In this document: positions 1-7,709 of the stretch, in pieces
Numbering within the stretch: the stretch's first letter is position 1
Layout: every line of letters begins with the position of its first letter
Source of the DNA: Salmonella enterica subsp. houtenae serovar Houten
Lineage (GTDB): Bacteria; Pseudomonadota; Gammaproteobacteria; Enterobacterales; Enterobacteriaceae
Direction of reading: 5' to 3'
Assembly: GCA_900478215.1 (NCBI GenBank)
Contig: LS483478.1
Location: 4,278,001-4,342,000 of the forward strand
DNA length: 64,000 bases
Notes under the pieces: generated by a model
What the model was told of the DNA's origin: nothing
Databases searched by the model: none
The model's input: the letters and a program-made list of their open reading frames with translations, nothing else
Program-made: the position numbers and the translations under genes

Positions 1-447
1 GTGAACGGCGGCCTGCTGGTACAGGATCGCGACCTGGGCATGGTGAGCGAAAAAGACCTGCGCGTTGTCACTAAACGCCAGCCGACCGAACAGGAGCTGC
101 GCGATGCGCTGTTCTGCTGGAAAGTCGCGAAGTTCGTCAAATCCAACGCCATCGTCTACGCCAAAGAGAACATGACTATCGGGATAGGCGCAGGCCAGAT
201 GAGCCGCGTTTACTCCGCGAAAATCGCCGGGATTAAAGCCGCTGACGAAGGGCTGGAAGTGAAAGGTTCCGCCATGGCTTCCGACGCCTTCTTCCCGTTC
301 CGCGACGGTATTGATGCCGCTGCTGCCGTGGGTGTGAGCTGCGTGATCCAGCCTGGCGGCTCTATCCGTGATGATGAAGTGATTGCCGCTGCCGATGAAC
401 ACGGTATTGCGATGATCTTCACCGACATGCGCCACTTCCGCCATTAA
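1..447 (+). CDS. purH: PurH, bifunctional AICAR transformylase/IMP cyclohydrolase (3' end only)
   Basis: The frame is open from the first base and ends at TAA 445-447, so only the last 148 residues are present. They match the C-terminal AICAR-formyltransferase domain of PurH, with the conserved stretches NAIVYAKE, GIGAGQMSR, SDAFFPFRDG and the terminal FTDMRHFRH. PurH carries out the last two steps of IMP synthesis in the cytoplasm: formyl transfer from 10-formyl-THF to AICAR, then ring closure. purD follows 11 bases downstream on the same strand, the usual purHD operon. The start codon lies outside the window; the first base is inside the gene, not a start. Confidence 0.97.
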   Translation: MNGGLLVQDRDLGMVSEKDLRVVTKRQPTEQELRDALFCWKVAKFVKSNAIVYAKENMTIGIGAGQMSRVYSAKIAGIKAADEGLEVKGSAMASDAFFPFRDGIDAAAAVGVSCVIQPGGSIRDDEVIAAADEHGIAMIFTDMRHFRH

Positions 448-458
448 TGGAGCGAAAC

Positions 459-1748
459 ATGAAAGTATTAGTCATTGGCAACGGCGGACGCGAGCACGCG
501 CTGGCGTGGAAAGCGGCACAGTCGCCAAAAGTAAAAACCGTGTTCGTCGCTCCGGGTAACGCCGGTACTGCGCTGGAACCCACGCTGCAAAACGTTGCTA
601 TCAGCGTGACCGATATCCCGGCACTGCTGAGCTTTGCCCAGAACGAGAAGATTGACCTGACCATCGTCGGCCCGGAAGCGCCGCTAGTGATCGGTGTGGT
701 TGACGCTTTTCGTGCTGCGGGCCTGAAAATCTTCGGCCCGACCGAAGGCGCAGCGCAACTGGAAGGTTCTAAAGCCTTCACCAAAGATTTCCTCGCCCGA
801 CATAACATCCCGACGGCGGAGTACCAGAACTTTACCGAGGTTGAACCGGCTCTGGCGTATCTGCGTGAGAAAGGCGCGCCGATCGTCATCAAAGCCGACG
901 GTCTGGCTGCCGGTAAGGGCGTTATCGTAGCGATGACGCTCGAAGAAGCGGAAGCCGCGGTGCAGGATATGCTGGCCGGCAATGCCTTTGGCGATGCGGG
1001 CCACCGCATCGTGATTGAAGAGTTCCTCGACGGCGAAGAAGCGAGCTTTATCGTGATGGTCGATGGCGAACACGTGCTGCCGATGGCGACCAGTCAGGAT
1101 CACAAACGTGTGGGAGATAAAGACACCGGCCCTAACACTGGCGGTATGGGCGCTTATTCTCCTGCTCCCGTGGTCACTAATGAAGTCCACCAGCGCACCA
1201 TGGAACGGATCATCTGGCCTACCGTGAAAGGCATGGCGGCGGAAGGGAACACCTACACCGGTTTCCTGTATGCCGGCCTGATGATCGACAAGCAAGGCAA
1301 CCCAAAAGTGATCGAATTCAACTGTCGCTTTGGCGATCCGGAAACGCAGCCGATCATGCTGCGCATGAAATCGGATCTGGTGGATCTTTGCCTCGCTGCC
1401 TGCGACGGTAAGCTGGATGAGAAAACTTCCGAGTGGGACGACCGCGCCTCGCTGGGTGTGGTGATGGCGGCTGGCGGCTATCCTGGCGACTATCGCACCG
1501 GTGATGTTATCCACGGCCTGCCACTGGAAGAGGTTGCGGACGGCAAAGTATTCCATGCCGGCACTAAACTCGCCGATAGCGATCGTGTGCTAACCAGCGG
1601 CGGTCGCGTATTGTGCGCCACCGCGCTGGGTGAGACCGTGGCCGACGCGCAGAAACGCGCTTACGCCTTAATGACCGATATCCACTGGGACGATTGCTTC
1701 TATCGTAACGATATCGGCTGGCGCGCCATCGAACGCGAGCAGAACTAA
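459..1748 (+). CDS. purD: PurD, phosphoribosylamine-glycine ligase (GAR synthetase)
   Basis: A 429-residue ATP-grasp enzyme that joins glycine to 5-phosphoribosylamine in the second step of purine synthesis. Visible motifs are MKVLVIGNGGREHALAWK at the N terminus, the ATP-grasp loop KADGLAAGKGV (about residues 147-157), PNTGGMGAYSPAP and the metal-site segment EFNCRFGDPETQ. An in-frame ATG at 447 would add four residues, but GGAG at 449-452 sits six bases before the ATG at 459, which also gives the standard family length. It is cotranscribed with purH. Its stop overlaps the stop of the convergent zraR gene by four bases. Confidence 0.97.
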   Translation: MKVLVIGNGGREHALAWKAAQSPKVKTVFVAPGNAGTALEPTLQNVAISVTDIPALLSFAQNEKIDLTIVGPEAPLVIGVVDAFRAAGLKIFGPTEGAAQLEGSKAFTKDFLARHNIPTAEYQNFTEVEPALAYLREKGAPIVIKADGLAAGKGVIVAMTLEEAEAAVQDMLAGNAFGDAGHRIVIEEFLDGEEASFIVMVDGEHVLPMATSQDHKRVGDKDTGPNTGGMGAYSPAPVVTNEVHQRTMERIIWPTVKGMAAEGNTYTGFLYAGLMIDKQGNPKVIEFNCRFGDPETQPIMLRMKSDLVDLCLAACDGKLDEKTSEWDDRASLGVVMAAGGYPGDYRTGDVIHGLPLEEVADGKVFHAGTKLADSDRVLTSGGRVLCATALGETVADAQKRAYALMTDIHWDDCFYRNDIGWRAIEREQN

Positions 1749-3070
1749 CGCGATAATTTCGCCAGCAGCGTCTTACGCGTGATCCCTAACTGACGGGCGG
1801 CTTCCGTTTTGTTGCCGCCCGTTTTTTCGAGCGCCGCCAGAATGACCTCTTTTTCGACATCGACCAACGGTTGGATCTCGGCGCTGTTTTCCGTTTTTAT
1901 CGGCGTCGCTGCAATAGCGAGAGGAAGTTCGCGTTCAGAAATGTATTCTCCCGTCAGCAACACTACCGCCCGTTCGATAGCGTTTTCCAGCTCGCGTATA
2001 TTACCCGGCCAGTCGTAGTGAATTAACAGATCCATCGCCTGCGGCGTAAACCCCTTCACCACTTTGCGGTTACGTTCGGCAAAACGCCGCAGAAAATGCT
2101 CTGCCAGTAGCGGAATATCTTCCCGACGCTGGCGCAAAGAAGGCATTTCAATCGCCACCACATTCAGGCGGTAATAGAGATCCTGGCGAAAGCGACCGGC
2201 ACTCACCTCTTCCGCCAGGTCGCGGTGGGTAGCGGCAATCAAGCGAACATCCACAGATATCGTCTGGTTACTTCCCACGCGTTGCACTTCACGCTCCTGA
2301 ATCGCACGCAGCAAACGTACCTGCATTAACGGCGAGATATCGCCGATTTCATCAAGAAACAATGTCCCGCCGTCAGCTTCGACAAAGCGTCCCTCCCGAC
2401 GTTTATCCGCGCCGGTAAACGCGCCTTTTTCGTGTCCGAACAGCTCAGATTCCAGCAGCGATTCATTAAGCGCGGCGCAGTTGAGCGTGACCAGCGGTTT
2501 ATCGCTCCGGGCGCTACAGGCGTGCAGCGCCCGCGCCACCAGCTCCTTGCCGGTACCGGAGTCTCCGTGAATCAATACCGTGGCGTCTGATGGCGCGACC
2601 ATCGCGATTTCATTCAGTAAATGTTGCATCGCCGGACTTTCTCCAACCATGCCAAACTGCGCGGCAGGCACAGAAGGCGACTCGGCGGTGGCATCCCGCG
2701 TATGCGCCAGCGCGTTTTCCAGCGTCTCCTGCAGATGGTCAAAATCCAGCGGTTTAATTAAGTAGTCGAGCGCTCCAGCTTTCAACGCCTCTACCGCCGT
2801 TTCTACGCTGGAGAATGCCGTCATAATCAAAATCGGAATGGCGGGGTTGAGCGCTTTAATTTCTTTCAGCGTGGCGATACCGTCCATCTCCGCCATACGA
2901 ACATCGCACAGTACCAGATCAAAAACTTTCTCACGCACCTGAGCCAACGCATCATGCCCACTGTAGGCCAGAGCGACGTTATAGCCCCAGCCCCGAAGCA
3001 GCGCCTGTAAAATCGTGCAGTGGCTGACATCATCATCCACAACCAGAATATCGATTTTTCCGCGTATCAT
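1745..3070 (-). CDS. zraR: ZraR (HydG), sigma-54-dependent response regulator
   Basis: A 441-residue NtrC-type activator. The receiver domain occupies about residues 1-120, with acidic residues DDD at 12-14 and phospho-acceptor D56 in LVLCDVRM. The AAA+ domain follows, with Walker A GDSGTGKE, the sigma-54 contact loop GAFTGA and Walker B GGTLFLDEIGD. A Fis-type helix-turn-helix closes the protein (NKTEAARQLGITRKTLLAKL). It is phosphorylated by ZraS and activates zraP and zraSR. It lies five bases downstream of zraS, so the two are cotranscribed. Its 3' end overlaps the purD stop convergently by four bases. Confidence 0.96.
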   Translation of the reverse strand: MIRGKIDILVVDDDVSHCTILQALLRGWGYNVALAYSGHDALAQVREKVFDLVLCDVRMAEMDGIATLKEIKALNPAIPILIMTAFSSVETAVEALKAGALDYLIKPLDFDHLQETLENALAHTRDATAESPSVPAAQFGMVGESPAMQHLLNEIAMVAPSDATVLIHGDSGTGKELVARALHACSARSDKPLVTLNCAALNESLLESELFGHEKGAFTGADKRREGRFVEADGGTLFLDEIGDISPLMQVRLLRAIQEREVQRVGSNQTISVDVRLIAATHRDLAEEVSAGRFRQDLYYRLNVVAIEMPSLRQRREDIPLLAEHFLRRFAERNRKVVKGFTPQAMDLLIHYDWPGNIRELENAIERAVVLLTGEYISERELPLAIAATPIKTENSAEIQPLVDVEKEVILAALEKTGGNKTEAARQLGITRKTLLAKLSR

Positions 3071-3075
3071 CCTTG

Positions 3076-4473
3076 TTAATCCTGTTGTCTCGCTATCACT
3101 GGCAACCAGATAGTAAAGACCGCGCCTTTACCCTCAATACTTTTCACCTTAATCGCACCGCCATGCTGTTCGATGATATTTTGCACCACCGCCAGCCCCA
3201 GGCCTGTTCCGTCAGCTTTCGTCGTAAAATAAGGCGTAAAAATCGCCTCCAGCTGATCCTGGGCGATCCCTTTCCCGCTATCGGTAACAGTGATGATAAC
3301 GCGGTCAGTCCCACTTTCTTTCGCCTCTACGGTAATCGTTCCCTGGCGGCCAATCGCATGAATAGCGTTCAGGTACAAATTCAACAGCACCTGAGTCAGC
3401 CTGTCCGGGTCAGCCTGAATAGGCGTAAGCGTCTCATTCGCCGTGAATCTCAACTGAATCTCTCTGCTTTGGGCATCCTGACTGACCAGATTCAGGGAGT
3501 GGGTAATAATATCATTGAGGTTAACCGCCTGGAGCGTCAGATGCGCGGGCTTTACCAGTTCGAGCAATTCGCTTACCACCCGGTTCAAACGGTCGGCCTC
3601 TTTGGCCATCACCTGCGCCAGTTCATGCGACTCGCCGCCGGCAGGCGTGCGCTCGGCAAAGTATTTCGCCAGTCCTTTGATGGACGAGAGCGGGTTACGA
3701 ATTTCGTGCGCGACGCCCGCCGCCAGATGCCCCATCGCCACCAGCTTTTCTTTACGCTTCATTGCATCAAGCAATTCTCTGTGCGAGCGTTGATAACGCT
3801 GATGCCAAAAAAAGGCCAGTAACGTTGCCAACAGCACCGCCGCTAAAGCAGACAACACAATCAGCGTATTACGCCACTCCCTTGCCTGGGTCGCGGCCAG
3901 CTCGCTGGCGTCAAAGGCAATAAAAATAGTTTGTTTCGCAGGTTCGTCGTCATTGGCGCAACGCGCCATGCCGTGCCCCCCCATACCGTGACCTCTCATA
4001 CCGAAAAGCGGCTGGAACTGGCGGTAAATTTCCAGCGCAGGCACCGTCTCGCCGCTATCCGCAACGTCGACACGCCGCCAACGCTCCTGCGGCCCGGGGT
4101 TTAGTTGATGCATTTCAGACGCGGAATAGAGCGCTTTGCCCACCATGCCAGGGTTGCTATGAGTGATGATTACCCCCTGCGCATCCGTTATGGCGAACCA
4201 TAACACGCCGGGCTGACCCGCCATCTCTTCCAGCAATGTCTGCTGCTGCGCGTGATGCATCCGCATTCCCATACCTACTCGCGTGCCGGACTCCAGAGCG
4301 CGAATGAGTACATTTCCCTTTTCCAGCAGCGTCTGCCTGGCGGCAGCGCTCTCACGGCCATAGTCGCGAATGACCATAATAGAAAATAGCCCCACCAGAA
4401 TACAGATTGCCGCAGGTAACAGCCGACTCAACCACGTTGCAGCGGCATCTTTATGTAATCGCATAAAACTCAC
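3076..4473 (-). CDS. zraS: ZraS (HydH), zinc/envelope-stress sensor histidine kinase
   Basis: A 465-residue membrane sensor kinase. Two hydrophobic helices at about residues 15-35 and 202-222 enclose a periplasmic sensor domain. The sensor carries a His/Met-rich stretch, GMRGHGMGGHGMARC (158-172), which could bind metal. The HisKA box AAGVAHEIRNPLSSIKG places the phosphorylated histidine at H256. The HATPase motifs NLYLNAIHAI, DSGKGI and GTGLGLAVV follow. In E. coli, ZraS responds to high zinc or lead and is held off by ZraP. A sigma-54 promoter lies just upstream, so the operon is probably self-activated through ZraR. Confidence 0.95.
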   Translation of the reverse strand: MSFMRLHKDAAATWLSRLLPAAICILVGLFSIMVIRDYGRESAAARQTLLEKGNVLIRALESGTRVGMGMRMHHAQQQTLLEEMAGQPGVLWFAITDAQGVIITHSNPGMVGKALYSASEMHQLNPGPQERWRRVDVADSGETVPALEIYRQFQPLFGMRGHGMGGHGMARCANDDEPAKQTIFIAFDASELAATQAREWRNTLIVLSALAAVLLATLLAFFWHQRYQRSHRELLDAMKRKEKLVAMGHLAAGVAHEIRNPLSSIKGLAKYFAERTPAGGESHELAQVMAKEADRLNRVVSELLELVKPAHLTLQAVNLNDIITHSLNLVSQDAQSREIQLRFTANETLTPIQADPDRLTQVLLNLYLNAIHAIGRQGTITVEAKESGTDRVIITVTDSGKGIAQDQLEAIFTPYFTTKADGTGLGLAVVQNIIEQHGGAIKVKSIEGKGAVFTIWLPVIARQQD

Positions 4474-4520
4474 AGGCTTCCCCAGCTCGTTTTTACTTTC
4501 CTTACTTTAAGCAGAGATTA

Positions 4521-4536
4521 AGCAGAGATCATGCCA
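4521..4536 (-). promoter_or_regulatory. sigma-54 promoter of zraSR
   Basis: On the minus strand this reads TGGCATGATCTCTGCT. The -24 GG and -12 GC have exactly the spacing of the sigma-54 consensus TGGCAC-N5-TTGCW. It sits about 50 bases before the zraS start, directed towards zraS. This fits the known sigma-54 control of zraSR. Confidence 0.82.
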
Positions 4537-4587
4537 TTCTTCGCTCCGCATAACCGCGCGTTGTCGCACACCCTTTCGGATAAGCGG

Positions 4588-4629
4588 GTAAAAATGACTC
4601 GCCAGGCAGGTCATGCGAGTCATTTTTAC
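4588..4629. promoter_or_regulatory. Palindromic ZraR-type activator site between zraS and zraP
   Basis: A perfect 15-bp inverted repeat, GTAAAAATGACTCGC (4588-4602) and its complement (4615-4629), separated by 12 bases. It lies between the two divergent sigma-54 promoters, 52 bases from zraSRp and 56 bases from zraPp, at enhancer distance from both. The dyad and position suit a dimeric NtrC-type activator, most likely ZraR. Confidence 0.75.
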
Positions 4630-4684
4630 TCGTTTTTTGCCGCCTGAAGCGGGTTAACTCGCAGCCCGCCAAGGAATAGTTACC

Positions 4685-4700
4685 TGGCACGGAAGATGCA
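4685..4700 (+). promoter_or_regulatory. sigma-54 promoter of zraP
   Basis: TGGCACGGAAGATGCA matches the sigma-54 -24/-12 consensus, with a complete TGGCACG and TGCA at correct spacing. It lies about 37 bases upstream of the zraP start and faces it. Confidence 0.87.
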
Positions 4701-4736
4701 AGAGAGAGGATAAGATGAGCAACTGGAGAACGCAAA

Positions 4737-5192
4737 ATGAAACGGAACAATAAATCAGCTATCGCGCTAATCGCCCTCTCTCTTTTGGCCCTGAGCTCCG
4801 GCGCCGCCTTCGCCGGGCATCACTGGGGCAACAATGACGGTATGTGGCAACAGGGAGGTAGCCCGTTAACAACGGAACAGCAGGCGACGGCGCAGAAGAT
4901 TTATGATGATTACTATACGCAGACCAGCGCGCTGCGCCAGCAACTGATATCCAAACGTTATGAATACAACGCGTTGCTGACCGCCAGTTCGCCGGATACT
5001 GCGAAAATTAATGTGATTGCCAAAGAGATGGAATCATTAGGCCAGAAGTTAGATGAGCAACGCGTGAAACGGGATGTCGCGATGGCGCAGGCTGGCATAC
5101 CACGCGGCACAGGAATGGGCTATGGCGGTTGCGGCGGCTATGGTGGCGGTTATCATCGCGGCGGCGGCCATATGGGTATGGGAAACTGGTAA
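4737..5192 (+). CDS. zraP: ZraP, periplasmic zinc-binding chaperone-like accessory protein
   Basis: A 151-residue Spy/CpxP-related (LTxxQ-type) protein. A signal peptide of about 26 residues ends at GAAFA before GHHWGNN. The mature part contains LTTEQQATAQKIYDDYY and is mainly helical. The C-terminal tail is rich in Gly and His (GGCGGYGGGYHRGGGHMGMG), a likely zinc ligand region. In the family it binds zinc, has chaperone activity and dampens ZraSR signalling. GGAG at 4723-4726 lies upstream of the ATG. Its own sigma-54 promoter and the adjacent zraSR genes make it part of this regulon. Confidence 0.93.
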   Translation: MKRNNKSAIALIALSLLALSSGAAFAGHHWGNNDGMWQQGGSPLTTEQQATAQKIYDDYYTQTSALRQQLISKRYEYNALLTASSPDTAKINVIAKEMESLGQKLDEQRVKRDVAMAQAGIPRGTGMGYGGCGGYGGGYHRGGGHMGMGNW

Positions 5193-5200
5193 AGCATTTT

Positions 5201-5228
5201 TGCCGAATGGCGGCTTCGCCATCCGGCA
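5201..5228. repeat. REP palindrome after zraP
   Basis: TGCCGAATGGCGGCTTCGCC followed by ATCCGGCA forms the imperfect GC-rich hairpin of enterobacterial REP elements. It lies between the convergent ends of zraP and yjaH and probably stabilises their 3' mRNA ends. Confidence 0.75.
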
Positions 5229-5233
5229 TTCCA

Positions 5234-5926
5234 TCAAAAGGTTTTCGCTTGCGGCTGCCAGTGACAGAAATCTGAATTCGCCACCAGCAAAAGTTGCGAT
5301 CCTCCCGGCGCCTCCAGCCATGCTACGCTCACCTCTACCGATGAGTGGTTCTGGCGGCGCTCAATGTGGTTTATTGCCCAGGCATCCAGATCCGGCTCCA
5401 GCGTTTCGCCTTCACAGGTGGTTACCGTATGGTCGGCGTGCCAGCGTCCCTGGCGTAGTATGACCCGCCCCAGGCGCAATGCGTCGCTGGTCTGACGGAT
5501 TTGTTCGGCACGATAGCGATACAAGGCAATCTGATCGTTGGAAAGCTGCTGCTTCTGCCCCCCGACTTCACGCTGCATAAAACTGAGTTCGCCACGAGCG
5601 TCGAAACGCGCGCGAATATGTTCTGGCGGTTTGCTGTAAATATTGAGTTCAATAAGCGAAAGCGTATCACCCTGCCAACGATATTCGCTGGTCGTCGTGC
5701 TGCCGCTATGCCACGGGCTAAAAACAGAAAGCAGATGGACTTCATCATTCGTATCTTTACGCCAGATACGCACCGCGCCCTGATCGCCAGCAAAGCCGCT
5801 GGCAGTAAACGGAGGCGGTGAAGCATTATGACTGCAGGCAGTCAGCAACAGCGCGCCCGAAAACAGAAGCGCGCGACGCCAGACAGACAAAAGGGGCTGA
5901 CGAGCCCCTTCGATAAAACTGTTCAC
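5234..5926 (-). CDS. yjaH: YjaH, DUF1481 lipoprotein of unknown function
   Basis: A 230-residue protein with an N-terminal hydrophobic segment ending in the lipobox LLLTAC (Cys about residue 31), so it is probably a lipoprotein. The rest matches the DUF1481 family found next to hupA in enterobacteria. No catalytic motif is recognisable. The start is GTG at 5924-5926, 11 bases after hupA, so it is probably read through from hupA. The hairpin that looks like the hupA terminator lies inside its first codons (5888-5910), so its expression may depend on read-through. Function not known. Confidence 0.85.
   Translation of the reverse strand: MNSFIEGARQPLLSVWRRALLFSGALLLTACSHNASPPPFTASGFAGDQGAVRIWRKDTNDEVHLLSVFSPWHSGSTTTSEYRWQGDTLSLIELNIYSKPPEHIRARFDARGELSFMQREVGGQKQQLSNDQIALYRYRAEQIRQTSDALRLGRVILRQGRWHADHTVTTCEGETLEPDLDAWAINHIERRQNHSSVEVSVAWLEAPGGSQLLLVANSDFCHWQPQAKTF
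5888..5910 (-). terminator. Hairpin with U-tract after hupA, inside yjaH
   Basis: On the minus strand AAGGGGCTCGTCAGCCCCTT is followed by TTGT. The GGGGCT/AGCCCC stem with a short loop and T-rich tail resembles an intrinsic terminator. It sits 30-50 bases past the hupA stop, within the yjaH 5' coding region. Confidence 0.65.
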
Positions 5927-5937
5927 AGCTACGCGTC

Positions 5938-6210
5938 TTACTTAACTGCGTCTTTCAGTGCTTTACCAGAAACAAATGCCGGTACGTTAGCGGCGGCGAT
6001 TTTGATTTCTTTACCGGTCTGCGGGTTGCGGCCAGTGCGCTCAGCACGGTGGTTCACTTTGAAGGTACCGAAACCAACCAGTTGTACAGCATCGCCTTCT
6101 TTCAGAGACTCAGTAATAGCAGCCAGAGTGGATTCCAGAGCAGCTTTAGCCTGGGTTTTGGACAGTTCTGCTTTGTCTGCAATTACATCAATCAGTTGAG
6201 TCTTGTTCAT
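5938..6210 (-). CDS. hupA: HU-alpha, nucleoid-associated DNA-bending protein
   Basis: A 90-residue protein, MNKTQLIDVIADKAELSKTQ onwards, with the HU/IHF DNA-arm signature GFGTFKVNHRAERTGRNPQTG at about residues 46-66 and the C terminus KALKDAVK. It pairs with HU-beta to compact and bend DNA. It is transcribed from the 186-base gap upstream (6211-6396). yjaH follows closely. The sequence is full length with no unusual residues. Confidence 0.97.
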   Translation of the reverse strand: MNKTQLIDVIADKAELSKTQAKAALESTLAAITESLKEGDAVQLVGFGTFKVNHRAERTGRNPQTGKEIKIAAANVPAFVSGKALKDAVK

Positions 6211-6396
6211 AAGTTATCCTTACAATGTGTTTATCGCTTGCTAAGCATCGAGTGCGACGGAAATGCCAGAAAAGCACTCTCCTGCATACACGCACCGATA
6301 GCCACTTTTTTTCGCCTCCCAAATGTAGACCAGACGGGGGGCAGAAGGGAAGCCTTATGGCACGACAAATCAGGCGTTAAATCACGTTTTCTGGTG

Positions 6397-6987
6397 TCAT
6401 TGCTGAAAATTTATACCGATATTGCTCTCGCCAGCCTCGCGCAGGTCTGCCCTGAGCCCTTTTATCAGTTCAATATCGCGTTCTTCGCAGTCAGCTAAAA
6501 GTCGGAATATTTCCCACTGAATATCCCATTCCTGTTCAACGGCAGGGTTCGTTTTCAGCTCCTCATCGGTCATTTCCCGACCAGCCTGCGTCATTTCCAA
6601 CATCGCTACCGTAGTGATGGAAGTCTTACTAACCTCAATAGCGTGTTCCAGCGTTTCGCCACTAAGACGAGAATGCATTAATTCGCTTAATGCGACGCAG
6701 GCATCAATCGCCGGGTAAACGCCGTACAGATCATAGTCGTCAGCTACCGGAATTGCCTCTTCAAACTTTTCCAGTTGGCTATCGAAATTGACCTTCGCAT
6801 CTTTCACCGTCAGGGTTTCCCAGATCAGATCCAGAATGCGACGGTAGATCTGTCCGTCGCCGAATTCCGTCTGCTTGCAAAACATGGCGTAGTTTGGGTA
6901 CATGCGCTCGCACAAGCAGGCCATAAAGGTAACGTGCTGCCAGCTTTCCAGCCGCTCAAGACGCAAATGAATCGGGTTTTGTAACAT
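6397..6987 (-). CDS. yjaG: YjaG, DUF416 protein of unknown function
   Basis: A 196-residue cytoplasmic acidic protein beginning MLQNPIHLRLERLESWQ, which matches the YjaG/DUF416 family next to hupA in E. coli and has the usual length. It has no signal peptide, membrane helix or recognisable catalytic motif. The nfi stop lies 41 bases away on its upstream side, so it may be cotranscribed with hemE and nfi. Function not established. Confidence 0.9.
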   Translation of the reverse strand: MLQNPIHLRLERLESWQHVTFMACLCERMYPNYAMFCKQTEFGDGQIYRRILDLIWETLTVKDAKVNFDSQLEKFEEAIPVADDYDLYGVYPAIDACVALSELMHSRLSGETLEHAIEVSKTSITTVAMLEMTQAGREMTDEELKTNPAVEQEWDIQWEIFRLLADCEERDIELIKGLRADLREAGESNIGINFQQ

Positions 6988-7028
6988 GATGGAATCTCGA
7001 ATCGGAAATTAGCGGCAGTTTACCTGAA

Positions 7029-7700
7029 TCAGCGCTGAATTTCTTGCCAACGAACAAACGCCGGACGCCCGGAAGCGACGGCATCCGCCCAGCGCGTCGG
7101 CTCCGGCAGGCGATACCCTTTCATACAGCGCTGTACCCACGCCAGCGCGCTGTCAGTACTGACCCGGTGCCCTGTCGCTATAAACAGCGGATTACAGCGC
7201 GCCTTGCTGCGCCAGACCCACGCCAGTTGCTCGCCTTTATCCATTAAGGCGCTAAGTGCGCCAGGTTCGGCGGAAAGCGGTTCAAATTTACCGCATAGCC
7301 GTTTTTTCGCCACGCCGATGGTCGGCACGTCCACCAACAGTCCAAAATGGCTGGCGACGCCAAGCCGACGCGGATGCGAAATACCATGACCGTCCACAAA
7401 CAGCAAACCGGGCTTTTGCGAGAGCTGTTCCCACGCCGCCAGCAGCGCAGGATATTCACGAAAAGAGAGAAAGCCCGGGATATACGGCATGGTAGTGGCA
7501 ATACGCGCCACCTTGTACTCGACCAGCTCAAGCGACGGGTATTTCAGCAATACCATCGCCGCTCGCGTCACCTCGCCGCCCTGTTCAAAACCGACGTCCG
7601 CCCCGCCGATAAACGCTGGCGGATCTTTGTCCAACCGATCTTCGCGGCAAACCGATGAAGCAAGTTCTATCTGTTGAGCGCGTAGCGACGCGAGATCCAT
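7029..7700 (-). CDS. nfi: Endonuclease V, deoxyinosine 3' endonuclease
   Basis: A 223-residue DNA repair nuclease that cuts the second phosphodiester bond 3' to deoxyinosine in deaminated DNA. The metal-binding acids fall at D35 (GGADVGF), E82 (FREYPAL) and D103 (FVDGHG). The wedge motif PYIPGFLSFRE is also present, followed by HPRRLGVASHFG. It starts nine bases after the hemE stop on the same strand, as in E. coli. Confidence 0.95.
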   Translation of the reverse strand: MDLASLRAQQIELASSVCREDRLDKDPPAFIGGADVGFEQGGEVTRAAMVLLKYPSLELVEYKVARIATTMPYIPGFLSFREYPALLAAWEQLSQKPGLLFVDGHGISHPRRLGVASHFGLLVDVPTIGVAKKRLCGKFEPLSAEPGALSALMDKGEQLAWVWRSKARCNPLFIATGHRVSTDSALAWVQRCMKGYRLPEPTRWADAVASGRPAFVRWQEIQR

Positions 7701-7709
7701 ACTAACTCC

